Origin: Hexactinellida sp. DTS-2022
Taxonomy: Eukaryota; Porifera; Hexactinellida
Direction of reading: 5' to 3'
DNA: 64,000 nucleotides
NCBI GenBank assembly: GCA_028753945.1
Contig: JAPNXP010000009.1
Coordinates: 4,402,001-4,466,000 of the forward strand
The position numbers and the translations under genes are program-made. Position 1 is the stretch's first letter, and every line of letters starts with the position of its first letter. Positions 20,847-31,918 of the stretch are shown piece after piece. The notes beneath the pieces were generated by a model. That model saw nothing but the letters and a program-made list of their open reading frames with translations. It did not search any database and had not been told where the DNA came from.

Positions 20847-22311
20847 CAGGGACTTCTCTAATATAGGGACTGTAAACTTCGTTTTACGGTAAAATTAGCG
20901 TAGGCCTAAAACAGTATTGTTACTTATTGATATCCCGTAATCCGCTAATGCTAGACACAGGAAATGTATTATTGTCGTATAGGAAGTCATATTTTGGGAG
21001 TCCAACGGTAATATTGGTTTATCGAAAATATTTGTGGAATGTAAGTTATGCGATTTTCACACCCTTCCATATATGGTAATATTGTTAAAATCTCGAGATT
21101 ACTTAACTTTATACATATGAAATGTATCATTTTCGTACAGGAATTCATATTTTGGGAGTCTAACGGTCATATTGGTTTATCGAAAATATTTGTGGAATGT
21201 AAGTTATGCGATTCTCACACCTTTCCATATATGGTAATATTGTTAAAATCTCGAGATTAGTTAGTTTTATACATATTAAATATATTATTGGCGAATGGGA
21301 AATGGGAATTCATATTTAGGGACTCAGTAGATCACATTGATTTACCTAAGGCGTTCCCCTTAGCCTATATTATTATTTTGGCATTCTCTACTGGAGGATT
21401 GCCCCGACCCTGTTTTGTAGTTTTGCTAATTCTTACATTATTAAAAAATCTTGATAAGTTTCTTTCAAATCTATATTTAAATCAATGTTGTCCAATAAAA
21501 TGTATTAAATGGTGATGAGAAATGGATTTAGGACTACATATTCTGATAAAATTCAAAAAGATTTAATACTTTATACATTAATTTCCCAATAACTCTACTG
21601 TTATTCAACAGACCGGCTAACTGGTTAATAAAATCTCTAATCGATGTCAGCAACGGTAACCGGTTAACCGAATCCAGCCTTGTTGTTTTTTAATAAACAA
21701 CATAATGACAGATATCTGATATGTAAGTATTAGCTAAACTACAAAACAGGGTCGGGGCAATCCTCCTGTGGAGAGTGCCAAAATAATAATATAGGCTAAG
21801 GGGAACGCCTTAGGTAAATCAATGTGATCTACTGAGTCCCTAATATGAATTCCCATTTCCCATTCGCCAATAATATACTTCATATGTATAAAACTAACTA
21901 ATCTCGAGATTTTAACAATATTACCATATATGGAAAGGTGTGAGAATCGCATAACTTACATTCCACAAATATTTTCGATAAACCAATATGATCGTTAGAC
22001 TCCCAAATTATGAATTCCTGTACGAAAATGATACATTTCATATGTATAAAGTTAAGTAATCTCGAGATTTTAACAATATTACCATATATGGAAGGGTGTG
22101 AAAATCGCATAACTTACAATCCACAAATATTTTCGATAAACCAATATTACCGTTGGACTCCCAAAATATGACTTCCTATACGTCAATAATACATTTCCTG
22201 TGTCTAGCATTAGCGGATTACGGGATATCAATAAGTAACAATACTGTTTTAGGCCTACGCTAATTTTACCGTAAAACGAAGTTTACAGTCCCTATATTAA
22301 AGAAGTCCCTG
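20847..22311. mobile_element. 1.47-kb palindromic (foldback) transposon, 7-bp TSD
   Basis: Two inverted arms of about 580 bp (20847-21430 and 21730-22311), nearly identical by eye, surround a ~300-bp centre. The ends are CAGGGACTTCT and the flanks are identical 7-mers TATGAAC (20840-20846 and 22312-22318). Each arm contains about two copies of a ~160-bp tandem unit (for example GAATGTAAGTTATGCGATT at both ~21037 and ~21196). The centre carries a GGTAACCGGTTAACCG segment like that near 14300. Predicted short proteins from the arms are mirror copies of one another and not real genes. The superfamily is unknown. Confidence 0.85.
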
Positions 22312-22584
22312 TATGAACTAAAGGAAATTGCTTCAAACTATTTTCTGTTTGAAGTATTAATGTTTGTGCCACTATTGTGTCCTTTTACACCCTTTTCTCC
22401 ACATAAATATTTGCTCATACCGGCTGTGGAAAAAGCTAGTGAACTCCGAAATTATTTATAACATGAAGTAGAAAGTTTTTTGTAACGAAGCAAAACATTA
22501 ATAGTAATAATCTTACCGATGCATTTCCCAAAATCGTTCCTTATTCAAGAAAGATTTCCAAAATTGGTCAAATTTCGTCAAAAT

Positions 22585-23005
22585 CAGGGGCGGCTCCAAG
22601 AGGCGCCATGGCGCCCCTTGTGAAAATATTGGAGCCCCCTTAGGGGCGCAATTTTCAAATAATTCAACATCAAAATATCATATGATTAAGACGACATGTT
22701 AAGGATTAATAGAATAATCTTCACCAAAGTTCTAATATGAATGCTACTAAATAGAAATAACAAATAGTTAATGCAAGACTGTGGTTGTTCACATTTATAA
22801 TATCTTTAGGGCAACTAACAATTTACTAAAAAAGTCACGGCCTGGGTGTTTGAACAATCATAACCACCATACAAAATATAATTTTATCAACTATTAAACC
22901 TCTACCAATTTATTTACAGACATAATTTTAAATAATGTCACAAATTATATAAAAATGTGGAGTCACCTTGGCGCCCCCAGGTCGCCAAGGGTGGCGCCGC
23001 CCCTG
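22585..23005. mobile_element. 421-bp hAT MITE (CAGGGGCGGC type)
   Basis: The ends CAGGGGCGGCTCCAAGAGGC and the complement of GTGGCGCCGCCCCTG are flanked by perfect 8-bp TSDs GTCAAAAT (22577-22584 and 23006-23013). It is non-coding. Confidence 0.88.
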
Positions 23006-23346
23006 GTCAAAATCCTGACCAAATTTCCTAAATTACAATTATAATGTCATTTTGTTGCTTTAGAAAGGAAAACGTCATTTGGAAATTAAGTAAGTATATC
23101 GTTGATGTGATATTAGTTATTAAAACCGAGGTTTCCTATTATTTACTAATTCAAACAAATCAATTGCATACTATTATCGTCAATGGGGGAAAAAAGCACA
23201 TTTTTGATGTAATCTAGTGACATGATGGCATTCTCAGGAATCTTTTGAATCCATTTTGTTTACTTTAGTCACCGAGAGTTGGCCCACGTTTAAAAGTTCA
23301 AGTTTCTACTACACAAAAAATAATAGCCATACCACGTAATTCTAAG

Positions 23347-23430
23347 CATAGGCGTAGCACGCTGTCCGGCCATTGCCGGACCACTTTAACTGTTTGGCCG
23401 GAGAGTTTTCAGAGCCGTGCGACGCCCGTG
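23347..23430. mobile_element. 84-bp CATAGGCGTAGCACG MITE
   Basis: The ends CATAGGCGTAGCACG and the complement of CGTGCGACGCCCGTG are flanked by CTAAG on both sides (23342-23346 and 23431-23435). It contains an internal GGCCATTGCCGG palindrome. Confidence 0.55.
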
Positions 23431-23705
23431 CTAAGGATATATATGGAAGCGTTAAGTGCTAAGATCGATCTTAGGACCGATTTTAGAGATGTTTCTACTA
23501 TAGAAATTCCATTGTTTTCTTACCCTGTTTTACTGTCGGCTTATTTTTACTGTTTCTGGTCCAGAAATCTTCGGTTCAGGTACAGTCGGCATCGATTTTT
23601 GACACCCAAATTTCATCAATTTACCTCATGACAGCCACTGTGAACAAAACGTCTGTGATAACTGATTTCTTGGCCAAAACTACTTTCCACTGATGACCAT
23701 CTACT

Positions 23706-23955
23706 TACCATACTTCCCCAAATAACCGTCAGGGGCTTGAATAAGCGCCGGGTCAATAGAAATGGCATTGGTTTGATAAAATTAAAACACATTAGTGGAT
23801 AACTGGAGTTTAATTCATTGATTTTGGCAACTTCGGTATGTATGAGACCATTATTATCGACCTAAATTTTATATTCTGATATTTTTAAAGAGATTTAAAT
23901 ACATTTGGCCCAATAATTTTGGTCCAACCAGGCACTTATTCGAAGCAATACGGTA
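23706..23955. mobile_element. MITE, second long copy of the CGGTA family
   Basis: It matches 13944-14184 along its length: the AATAAGCGCCGGGTCAA segment, AATGGCATTGGTTTGATAA, and the CTTATTCGAAGCAATACGGTA right end. The left boundary is approximate. Confidence 0.6.
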
Positions 23956-24424
23956 CTTTATACTTTATGTTAACGTTTGCTGACTTGATAGAATAACTAA
24001 AATTAATGTACATTTTACGGAATGCGCAACAATGGTTTTTGAAGTTTTTTAATGCAAATGGGGTGTCAAAAACCTGTTGTGGACTGTACTACAAACTATA
24101 ACTGATAATATATGACGAATTTAGCTCCTTAGTGCTATAATACCCTCAATCATAGCCTACTCTATATAAGGCCTAACAGTAACCTTGAAATTATGGACTA
24201 GGGATGCACTAATAGATGGTAATATTTATCCAACCACAATATTTTTAATCCATAATTATAGTTATAATGAACCACATTTTTTGTTACTATTGCCCCACTA
24301 AATACTAAGTTTTTATTTTTACTGATTAATAGCCTCTCTTTTATTTATTTTGTCATTTTCTTGTCCTCTTACGGTTCCTATTCACTTCTAGCTAGTATTA
24401 GATTCGTTTACATTATGCCCAGCC

Positions 24425-24520
24425 CAGGGGCGGATCCAGAAATTTCTGGTGGGGGGATCTAGTTCGAGCGTATTGAGCGATCAATAGGGGGGTTTATCCC
24501 CCCTGGAATTTTTTTTACTC
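24425..24520. mobile_element. Left end of a CAGGGGCGGATCCAG element
   Basis: The terminus CAGGGGCGGATCCAG matches the 18413 family and is followed by GAGCGTATTGAGCGATCA and G/C-runs, as in that copy. No matching right end was found, so it is truncated or interrupted by the 24535 MITE and later decay. Confidence 0.45.
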
Positions 24521-24534
24521 AGATGGGCTCAAAT

Positions 24535-24748
24535 CAGGCCTTCATCTGGGTGCGCAATTTAATGAAAAATGATGGAAGGGTGCGTAAAATTTGAATTAAT
24601 TTGGGTGCGCACTGCGCACCCAGAGTATTTTAAATACTAATTTTGGTCTTTTTTTGGTAAATAGACTATTTTGGGTAAATTTGGTTGCGCGATTGTAAAA
24701 TCAACATCACCTAGGGTGCCCGGATCTCTTAGGGCCAATGAAGGCCTG
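24535..24748. mobile_element. 214-bp hAT MITE (CAGGCCTTCAT type)
   Basis: The ends CAGGCCTTCATCTGGG and the complement of GGCCAATGAAGGCCTG are flanked by GCTCAAAT (24527-24534) and GTTCAAAT (24749-24756), 7 of 8 identical. The interior repeats GGGTGCGCA-type units in both orientations. Confidence 0.8.
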
Positions 24749-24830
24749 GTTCAAATATCGATGTCTCGAGTTCGATTTTCTTAGGTTTCATAGAGAAAGA
24801 CTAGAATAAAGGTACAACGGTTATAAATTA

Positions 24831-24955
24831 AAAAATCCAAAATTGCAGCCTGTGCCGACGCATGTTCCTTTGGTGGCACTATATTTTTGTGTTGTTTATT
24901 GATAGTGCCTCCAAAGGAACATGCTGTCGGCGCAGGCTGCAATTTTGGATTTTTT
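24831..24955. repeat. Strong inverted repeat / hairpin
   Basis: Arms 24831-24882 and 24902-24955 pair over about 50 bp with only a few mismatches and leave a loop of about 19 bases. The arms share AAAATCCAAAATTGCAGCC, GCATGTTCCTTTGG and GCACTAT and their complements. It could be a miniature foldback element or a small-RNA precursor; no TSD was identified. Confidence 0.75.
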
Positions 24956-24959
24956 TCGT

Positions 24960-25964
24960 CAAGTCATCAACGCCCAAGGTGTGAAGAAGCATTTGTTATT
25001 TGGTCCGAGTCACAAGGAACGGTAGATAAATTTGAAGTTTGTTTCTATCATAAACCATCTTGAGTTTAATGCCATTAATTCATTATGTATTGATAATAAA
25101 TTATATTATTAGTTATTTATTTTAGCAATGTTATCCACGGGGATTTGAGTAAAGACAATAAATTCCTTATATTATTAGATTTTATTTAATCCATTGTATA
25201 GTAATACTACAATTAAATAGAAGCCAGCTGGAATTTATAAGTTGAATCAATATATTTATCCCAGGTTGAAACAATAGAGTAAGTTTTAACAAGTTAAATC
25301 AATATAATTATTACAAGTTGAAACAATGGAATTAAATTTCACAGTTTTACTGAAATTGAAGTGTTGAGTAAACAAATAAATTTCAACCCCCATTCATGGC
25401 AGAAATTAAACCCATTATTAAAAAATTTCTCCTCCCATCAGACGCAGAATTTTATGATGAGTCCAATGGTGAAATAAAAATTGGGGGGTTTAGTAAAACA
25501 TTTTTTGAGTTATAGACCAGACAAAATTTGAAAGGTGTTAAAGATGTGTCCAAAATTTGTTAATCAATAATCGTAACCCCAGGTGCACATCTGTAACCCA
25601 TGAGACACCCATCCTAAAAATTTGGGCTCTTAATTAATAAAACTCTGTTTTGTGGAGTGGCTACGGATTTAAAAAAATAATAACTAACCAAAGCACTAAG
25701 ATTAGAACTAGGCCACTATACTATAGTATAATCGGCACAGTAAAAACATATCACCAAAATCAGTCAATGTAAGTGAGGTGCATATAAAGTAGAGGGTCTA
25801 CGAGATCTACGAATATATTAGCTAAATTGAAGAATAGTGAACAATAGCCGCATGTGATAATAGGTATTTAAGTATGAACAATACCAAAGGTCTAATAACA
25901 TCTGCTTTGATTGAGTTGATTGATTATTTTTACCTAAATTATATATCTTAAAATCTGGTGGGAG
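24960..25964. other. 1 kb without a recognised gene
   Basis: AT-rich DNA upstream of the first P-like gene. The short segment ACTATACTATAGT...GGC(A/C)CAGTAAAAA near 25710-25745 is shared with 9420-9455, hinting at another dispersed repeat. Nothing coding was recognised. Confidence 0.4.
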
Positions 25965-26322
25965 GGGATGCATCCCCTCATCCCCCCCCCCTGGATGCCT
26001 GAACATCCACCAGAACTCAGACAAGCTTGGATACGGGCTCTTCACCAAGAGAATATTGATAACCTCAAGGTAGTTAACGTATGCGTGATTCATTTTCGAG
26101 AAGATTTCGAATTTTTTCACAAGGTTCCCAATGGAGACGGAACTTTCACTGAAATACCTCGTGCAAAGCCAAAGTTGAGAGACGGCGCTGATCTCTGCTT
26201 GCTTCCTGGTTGCCCATCCTACTATTCTTCAACCTCAACAACCAAACGGACTCGCTTGTCGATTGATGCAAAATAGAAGAATTGATGAATCAGACACTAC
26301 AGCTTAGCTTACTATCTGAGAG

Positions 26323-26647
26323 CATAGGCGCCAAGTTTGGGGTTTTGGGGGGGCCGCCCCCCCCCCCAAATTGTTGATCGGCCCCCCCATATTGCTGATT
26401 GGGGGGCTGGGGGTCACTGGGAGCGACCTCCCGGACCTTTCGGTGGATTTAATTTTTGTATGAAAGTGGTCCTTTTGATCAACCAAGGGATGATAGAGGG
26501 TGAGAATCACGTTTGTTTACTCAATATATCCAGATTCTGATTCTCAAGAAACAAATCTGGAAATATTTAGCAAACCTTCCAGTGGCCCTTTCAGACCCCC
26601 CAAGTGCCCCCATCTTTGATTATAAGTTCCAAAACTAGACGCCTATG
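26323..26647. mobile_element. hAT MITE (CATAGGCGCCAAGTTTGG family)
   Basis: A second copy of the 8526-8977 family: termini CATAGGCGCCAAGTTTGG and the complement of CCAAAACTAGACGCCTATG; flanks TCTGAGAG (26315-26322) and TCTGAGAC (26648-26655), 7 of 8 identical. It lies just after the THAP-domain piece. Confidence 0.85.
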
Positions 26648-28563
26648 TCTGAGACCGAGGAGAAACATAAGTACATCATCAGAAATTTCTAGGACCTAAA
26701 AGATTAGTTAATCTTGATTGCATTACCTGATAATTGGTTAGTATGGCATCCTGATAACCATAATAATAGGTTCATTCAACCCAACATGGTTGATAGGACT
26801 GTTTCTGTTGATTTATATATGGAAGTAAATAATTATATCTGTATCCGCCTAGTTTCATGGACAAAGTATTCCCCTTTCAGTAAATTCAATTCATTATATT
26901 CTACAAATTGAATCTATACTGCATGAAATCTCCTTAAATCTGTCTCTGATTCTAGTTGTAACTCACGTTCATACCATTTTCTCTTGCCATAAAAAATATA
27001 AAGAATTTTGTTGATGATATAGCGCGTATCGACGGACCGACATACAATTCTTCAGATTTAGCTAGGCTTCAATTTATCCTCTGTCAATTAGATAATACAT
27101 TTATTCCTAAAAACAGGCGAAGATACAAGATAATTATCCAAATTATGTCCATTAGGACTCATCTCATTTCTCCAGCTTGTTATATTTATCTTCAGGGTTT
27201 AGAATGTATTACTCTACCACATGTCCATACATTAGATAAGTTGTATCTTCCTTCTGTCTTGAAAATGATTTTCGCACTTATCTCACCTAGGCTACATCTT
27301 GCTTTAGTTCCGAGGAAAAAATTTAATAATTCAAATGGATGTAATCCATATTAAATGTGATATTGCTTATAAAGGGGCAGTCGTGTATTAAAAGTAACAT
27401 GCCTAGTCCTGATCTACTTTTACATTGAATTTTTCGAGTCTAAATAATTCTCCACTTCTAAGTAATGCATCCTATTCACAATTGCACAAGTCGGGGCAAC
27501 TAAAAGAAAAGAAAGTCACCTTCGCGAAGAACAACTAAACAAGAAACGTCTAAACTTCCTAAAATAGACACATTCTCTAACTTTCAATCACAATCCCAAG
27601 AATTGCCAGCCGAAGACTATGAGCTTTCTACTTCAACATCTTCCTTTGCACCTCTTGACAATTCATTTGTATATAATTCAAACGAATAGTTGCAGTATGG
27701 GACTCCAGTTTTATCGAGTCAGTGTATCAAGTTCCAGAGGTTGTAGAAGAGCAACACGCTTTTAACTCAGAAAGAAATACAACTTGAGAATACCATTGCG
27801 TTGTGGGACAATATATCAGAAGACTTACGAAATCGTTGGATAGCAAAAGGTAGTGAAGATTGTAGAAACAATTGTAAGGACCCTGTAGGATTATATTCAG
27901 GGGTGTCCTCAAAGAAACTCCTAAAGGCCCGTGGTTGATGTCCGCCCGGGCCCAATATACCCTTAATCCGTCTCTGTAAAGGGGGGAAAATATTTGCTCC
28001 AAATTTGAACCCTGAGGATCCGACGAGAAATGTATTCGCGATTAGGTGTCTATTTTGCATAGGAAATGGTCATGCGTTATCCGTTTGTTACCATGTGCAT
28101 CTATCTCAGCTAAAAACATCTTTCCCACAATCAAATCTTGTATAATCGATATTGAGCATTGTGGTTTAAAGGTCCAAATAATTTCTACCGATAACTACCC
28201 ATTGAATGTTAACTTGTTTAAATTGTTTTCTCTTAGTGAAAAGCTGGAAACTAGAGTATCCCACCCTTTTGATGAAAATAGACCTCTCTTCCTTACATTT
28301 GATTTTGTCCATTTATTGAAAAGTATACACAGGGTTGCCAACCCTCCCGCTTTTTTGCCTTTTTCTGCCATCCTCCCGACCTCCCGCCAAACTTTTCAAA
28401 CTCCCGATTTTTTGGAAATTGTTTCTATATTATTATTTTATGATATACAAGTAAATAACTGGATTTTTTGATAAAATAAGTCAAGATTTAATTAAGTACC
28501 AAGGTTTGTTCTACTCATATACTTGTAAATTAGTCAAGATTCTTTAGCCCCTTATATGTACTA

Positions 28564-28737
28564 CAGTGGATGCCGGTTATAAGCACATCTTCGGGAACTG
28601 CACTTAAGGTGCTTATAACCGGCATGTTCTTATAACCGACATAAATTATACAGGGTAGATGGCAAACGTTTTCCAACACAGTGTGCTTATATCCGATATG
28701 TTCTTATAACCGGTGTGCTTATATCCGACATCTACTG
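28564..28737. mobile_element. pogo-type MITE (CAGTGGATGCCGG)
   Basis: The ends CAGTGGATGCCGGTTATAAG and the complement of CTTATATCCGACATCTACTG are consistent TIRs. TA precedes the left end; the right flank is CA, disturbed by the adjoining MITE. The interior repeats CTTATAACCGG units. Confidence 0.65.
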
Positions 28738-29003
28738 CATAGGCGCAAAACCCGTGGGTGCCCTGGGTGCCAGGGCACCCACGACAGAATTTTTTTGATA
28801 TTTTTAGTTAATAAATACAATTTCTTAACAAATTTAATCGATAAATTTTAATGTCACAGAATAGAAATCATCACTTCGACCTTTTCTCATTCCTTTCAAC
28901 AGCTGCCTCATGTCTTCTCTTCAACCTTACCACTGCTTCGGGTAACCACGACAGTTCGGGTACCCACGACAGTTGCGCTGAACATTAAAAACTTGCGCCA
29001 ATG
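28738..29003. mobile_element. hAT MITE (CATAGGCGCAAAACC)
   Basis: The ends CATAGGCGCAA and the complement of TTGCGCCAATG are flanked by perfect 8-bp TSDs ATCTACTG (28730-28737 and 29004-29011). The left TSD is the last 8 bp of the pogo-type MITE, so this insertion hit that MITE's terminus. Confidence 0.75.
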
Positions 29004-30499
29004 ATCTACTGCATTATGTTTTAATTCGAATTTGGAAGAAATTCTTAAAACATTCTGGATGGCCTTGCGCCTACATCCTCCAGAAATTTGTTATACTAGA
29101 TACGATGCTGAATTTTTGTATCCTTTAGTTTATATGTCATTCTGTGAAACAACTGGTGGGATAAGCCTTACAACACATTTTACAAATTTGATGGCTTAAT
29201 CGTCATGAAATTCCTCAAAATCTCAAGAAAATTGTCCATAAATTACGAGAACTTTCTTAGAAATTTAAATTGCTACATCCACGTATATCTGATAAAAAAA
29301 ACATAATTTGTAAAATTTTCTAATTCATTAATCTAGATATTTCGTTTTTGTTGTATTATTGCATAGATTGGGTGAATACGAGATACGCGGGAAGAAATTT
29401 AATAGATAGAACTAGAAAAATAAGCTTTTTCTAATACTAGATATCCAAACATAAAATATAATCATATTGTATCGTTCTATTCATGATAGATTCAAAGAAA
29501 TGGCATATTTTTGGGTCTCCCGCTTTTTTGGTAAACTCCCGCTAAAATTGGCAAAGTCTCCCGCTTTTTTGTTTTCAGAGGTTGGCAATCCTGGTATACG
29601 CATTAATTGGTTAAATCAGAAATTTTTTGCTATAACATTTCGTTTTCCAAATTTTGAACATATTGACATTGATAAATGCAGCTACCCCCTTAGTGTCCAT
29701 TCTGCTTCCTTTCCGACTCTACAATTATGAATGATACAGTTTAGCAAAACTAGCCCCTCACTTGACTGTAAAAGCTTGTTTCCCTTCTAGTTTAGAAAGG
29801 CATTATGTCAAATTGGTTTTGAAGGTTGTTAGCGAACTTACACTATCTGCTCTTGAAATCCAAAATGAAAGTCGTTATCCGGAGTCTCGTAATAATACAT
29901 CTAGTTTCGTAAGTATCCTTCTTACTCTTTGGAAAATATTCAATATCAATACGCCGTTCAAAGGGACCCGTTTAAATGATAGCCTCTCAAGACCGTGAAC
30001 TTCAACGATGAACGATTTTCATTTTTGACACGTTTAGTATTTTGGCTAGATGCTTAGCAGGATTTACCTGACAAAACAGGTAAATTGAGTAAGCAAACGT
30101 ATAATAGTTTTAGACACGCCTGTACTGTCTTACCACATAACTAACCATCTAACTGAATATTGTGGCTTTTCTTATGTATTATCATCCTGTTCTTACTTAA
30201 GTTATAACTTTATGGAAAATATTGATTGCAATAGAAAACAATAATCAGCTGTTGAATTTGCTTGTAGACCTTCCCTCTAGAAGGTTATTGGTAGAACTCA
30301 CCTTGATATACATGGAAAATGATGATGATATTGCTATCTGGAAATCAAATTGTATTTTTTGCGATGTGTACAGATTGAGTATTTTGAGCAAGTTAATCTT
30401 TACTGCTGCTAATTGTTTTCTTGCCAATAAAATTAAAAACTATAATTCCTCTGTGCTTCAAATAGGTATCGATAGGCCTTATATAGAGTAGACAATGCC

Positions 30500-31060
30500 T
30501 CAATCTATTAAAATTTGGGGTGCACGAGCAAAAATTTGGCTTGGGGGGGCAGTCTCCCCATGCCAATCATGGCTACGCCCTTGCCCGTGCCCTACTATCA
30601 ATCACGGCGGGCTGGTTGGACCCTTGTGTGGAGGCCAGGGTGCGCTCAGCCCCCTGGGAATACTTATTGTCTAATTTAACTCGGTTGAATATACCTGGAG
30701 TTTTCATAATAGATGAGACTCAGCCCCGCGGAAATTCTCATAGCCTCACATACTATCACGCAGAGTGACCAGATGTCTTATTTTAGATGGTTCTTTTCAG
30801 GCTAATGCCTTCTTATACTCTGTCCTTTCTCTTTTTTAAAACTATTTACGGTCTATTCTCTTTAATAGTCCACTTCTCTACCATACTCATAATTTCTAAA
30901 TATGCTAGTCTACTTCCTATATTACAATCAACATCAGCTATCTTGAATGTCCGTAAACTCGAACATTCGCTAATTCGACCAATTTTTGTTTCTTGGAAAC
31001 CCCTCCCATACAAAATGAGTTTGTTCGATAACTCGAACCATAACATTCTATACACTAAGG
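30500..31060. other. Gene-free segment between P-like remnants
   Basis: It contains a GGGGGGGCAGTCTCCCC...GGCTACGCCCTTG segment (30540-30585) like the right end of a CAGGGGCGTAGC hAT element, and a CTCGAACATTCGCTAATTCG-type region near 30955-31040 like a decayed TA-type MITE. The frames at 30222-30491 and 30787-31140 have no recognisable domain. Confidence 0.4.
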
Positions 31061-31505
31061 CAGGGGTTTTCAACCTTTTGTACCATGCGACCCTTTTACA
31101 GATTTGGAAATGCTCGCGACCCCCCATAATGTTAATGTAAAAGTTTTTATTCATATGTAATAAGTATTCCTATTGTCTTAATTAAATCGATGCACCTCAA
31201 GTTTCAAGCATATTCTAACAATTATGAGATAACTACAATGCTATATAATTAAATTTATCGCGAATGCCCTGAAAGCTCATTGCGTAAATATTGCGTGTAC
31301 ATTACACATGCGCACTGTACTTTTAAGTACATGCACAATGTCCACACAATATACGCATTTCAATGTAGATAATTTAAATAAGTTTTGACTTATATCTCGG
31401 TAAATTTTAACGATTTTATGTAAATTTCTCGGAACTTTACGCGACCCCCCTATAAAGCCTTCGCGACCCCCTTGGGGGTCGCGCCCCCCAGGTTGAAAAC
31501 CCATG
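31061..31505. mobile_element. 445-bp hAT MITE (CAGGGGTTTTCAACC)
   Basis: The ends CAGGGGTTTTCAACC and the complement of GGTTGAAAACCCATG are flanked by perfect 8-bp TSDs CACTAAGG (31053-31060 and 31506-31513). Both subterminal regions contain GCGACCCCC motifs in inverted arrangement. Confidence 0.9.
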
Positions 31506-31918
31506 CACTAAGGCAATGGTGGTCACTAAAATTTTTGGACCAGGGATTGGTTAAGTACTTCAAAACAACATTTTCTAAAATGGTAATTTGTTCAATTTTT
31601 CCACTAATTTTAGCTACCCTCATCATCCTGACAACATATTATTGTCAATTAAAACGATTGGAAAATATAAGGAGTTTAATATACAATATATAATATATAA
31701 TACAGTATACTCATACAAACACAGATATTGATATAAATGTTATAATGATACTAAGGATCTTAAGACAGCAATACGTAAATAGAGATATACTTCTAAGAGG
31801 GAGTAGTCACACTTAATACATCTACAGGAACAACAAAAGTTTGACTGAATAAAACTAAAAGAAATAAAGAAAAATTAATTCTTGAATTTAGTAAGCTTAC
31901 TATTATCACGCTTCAATA

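Larger units (their letters stand above)
28330..29593. mobile_element. TIR element inserted in the P-like RNase H domain
   Basis: The ends CAGGGTTGCCAACCCTCCCGC and the complement of GAGGTTGGCAATCCTG, plus repeated CTCCCGCTTTTTT units at both ends, define the element. GTATAC lies on each side. Removing it rejoins the host frame as LKSI-R-INWLNQ, good evidence for the insertion point. It contains two further elements (28564-28737 and 28738-29003). The termini are hAT-like; no transposase frame is left. Confidence 0.7.
25965..30180 (+). pseudogene. P-element / THAP9-like transposase remnant (plus strand)
   Basis: Pieces of one transposase gene occur in order. First is a partial THAP zinc-finger domain (about 25995-26260; PELRQAWIRAL, CVIHFREDF and the C-terminal KPKLRDGADLCLLPGCPSY; the N-terminal CxxC half is missing). 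Then come ALPDNWLVWHP near 26718, SPACYIYLQ...CITLPH near 27175, the RNase H core at 28046-28320 (including STDNYPLNV and FDFVHLLKS), INWLNQKFFAITFRFPNF near 29606, and C-terminal pieces through about 30170. THAP9/P-type transposases bind DNA through THAP and cut and paste through an RNase H fold with a GTP-binding insertion (family knowledge). The copy has many stops and frameshifts, and is interrupted by the MITE at 26323-26647 and the element at 28330-29593. Joining across the latter restores the LKSI/INWLN frame. It is dead. Confidence 0.8.

Noticed and set aside
21048-22110. Several 70-75-codon frames with similar sequences
   Set aside because: They are the same short translation repeated in the two arms and tandem units of the palindromic element, on opposite strands.
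26337-26540. Frames inside the CATAGGCG MITEs
   Set aside because: Composition is driven by G/C runs of the MITE; both strands give comparable frames.
31277-31504. 75-codon Gly-rich frame (minus)
   Set aside because: Lies within the hAT MITE 31061-31505 and arises from its G/C-rich subterminal repeats.
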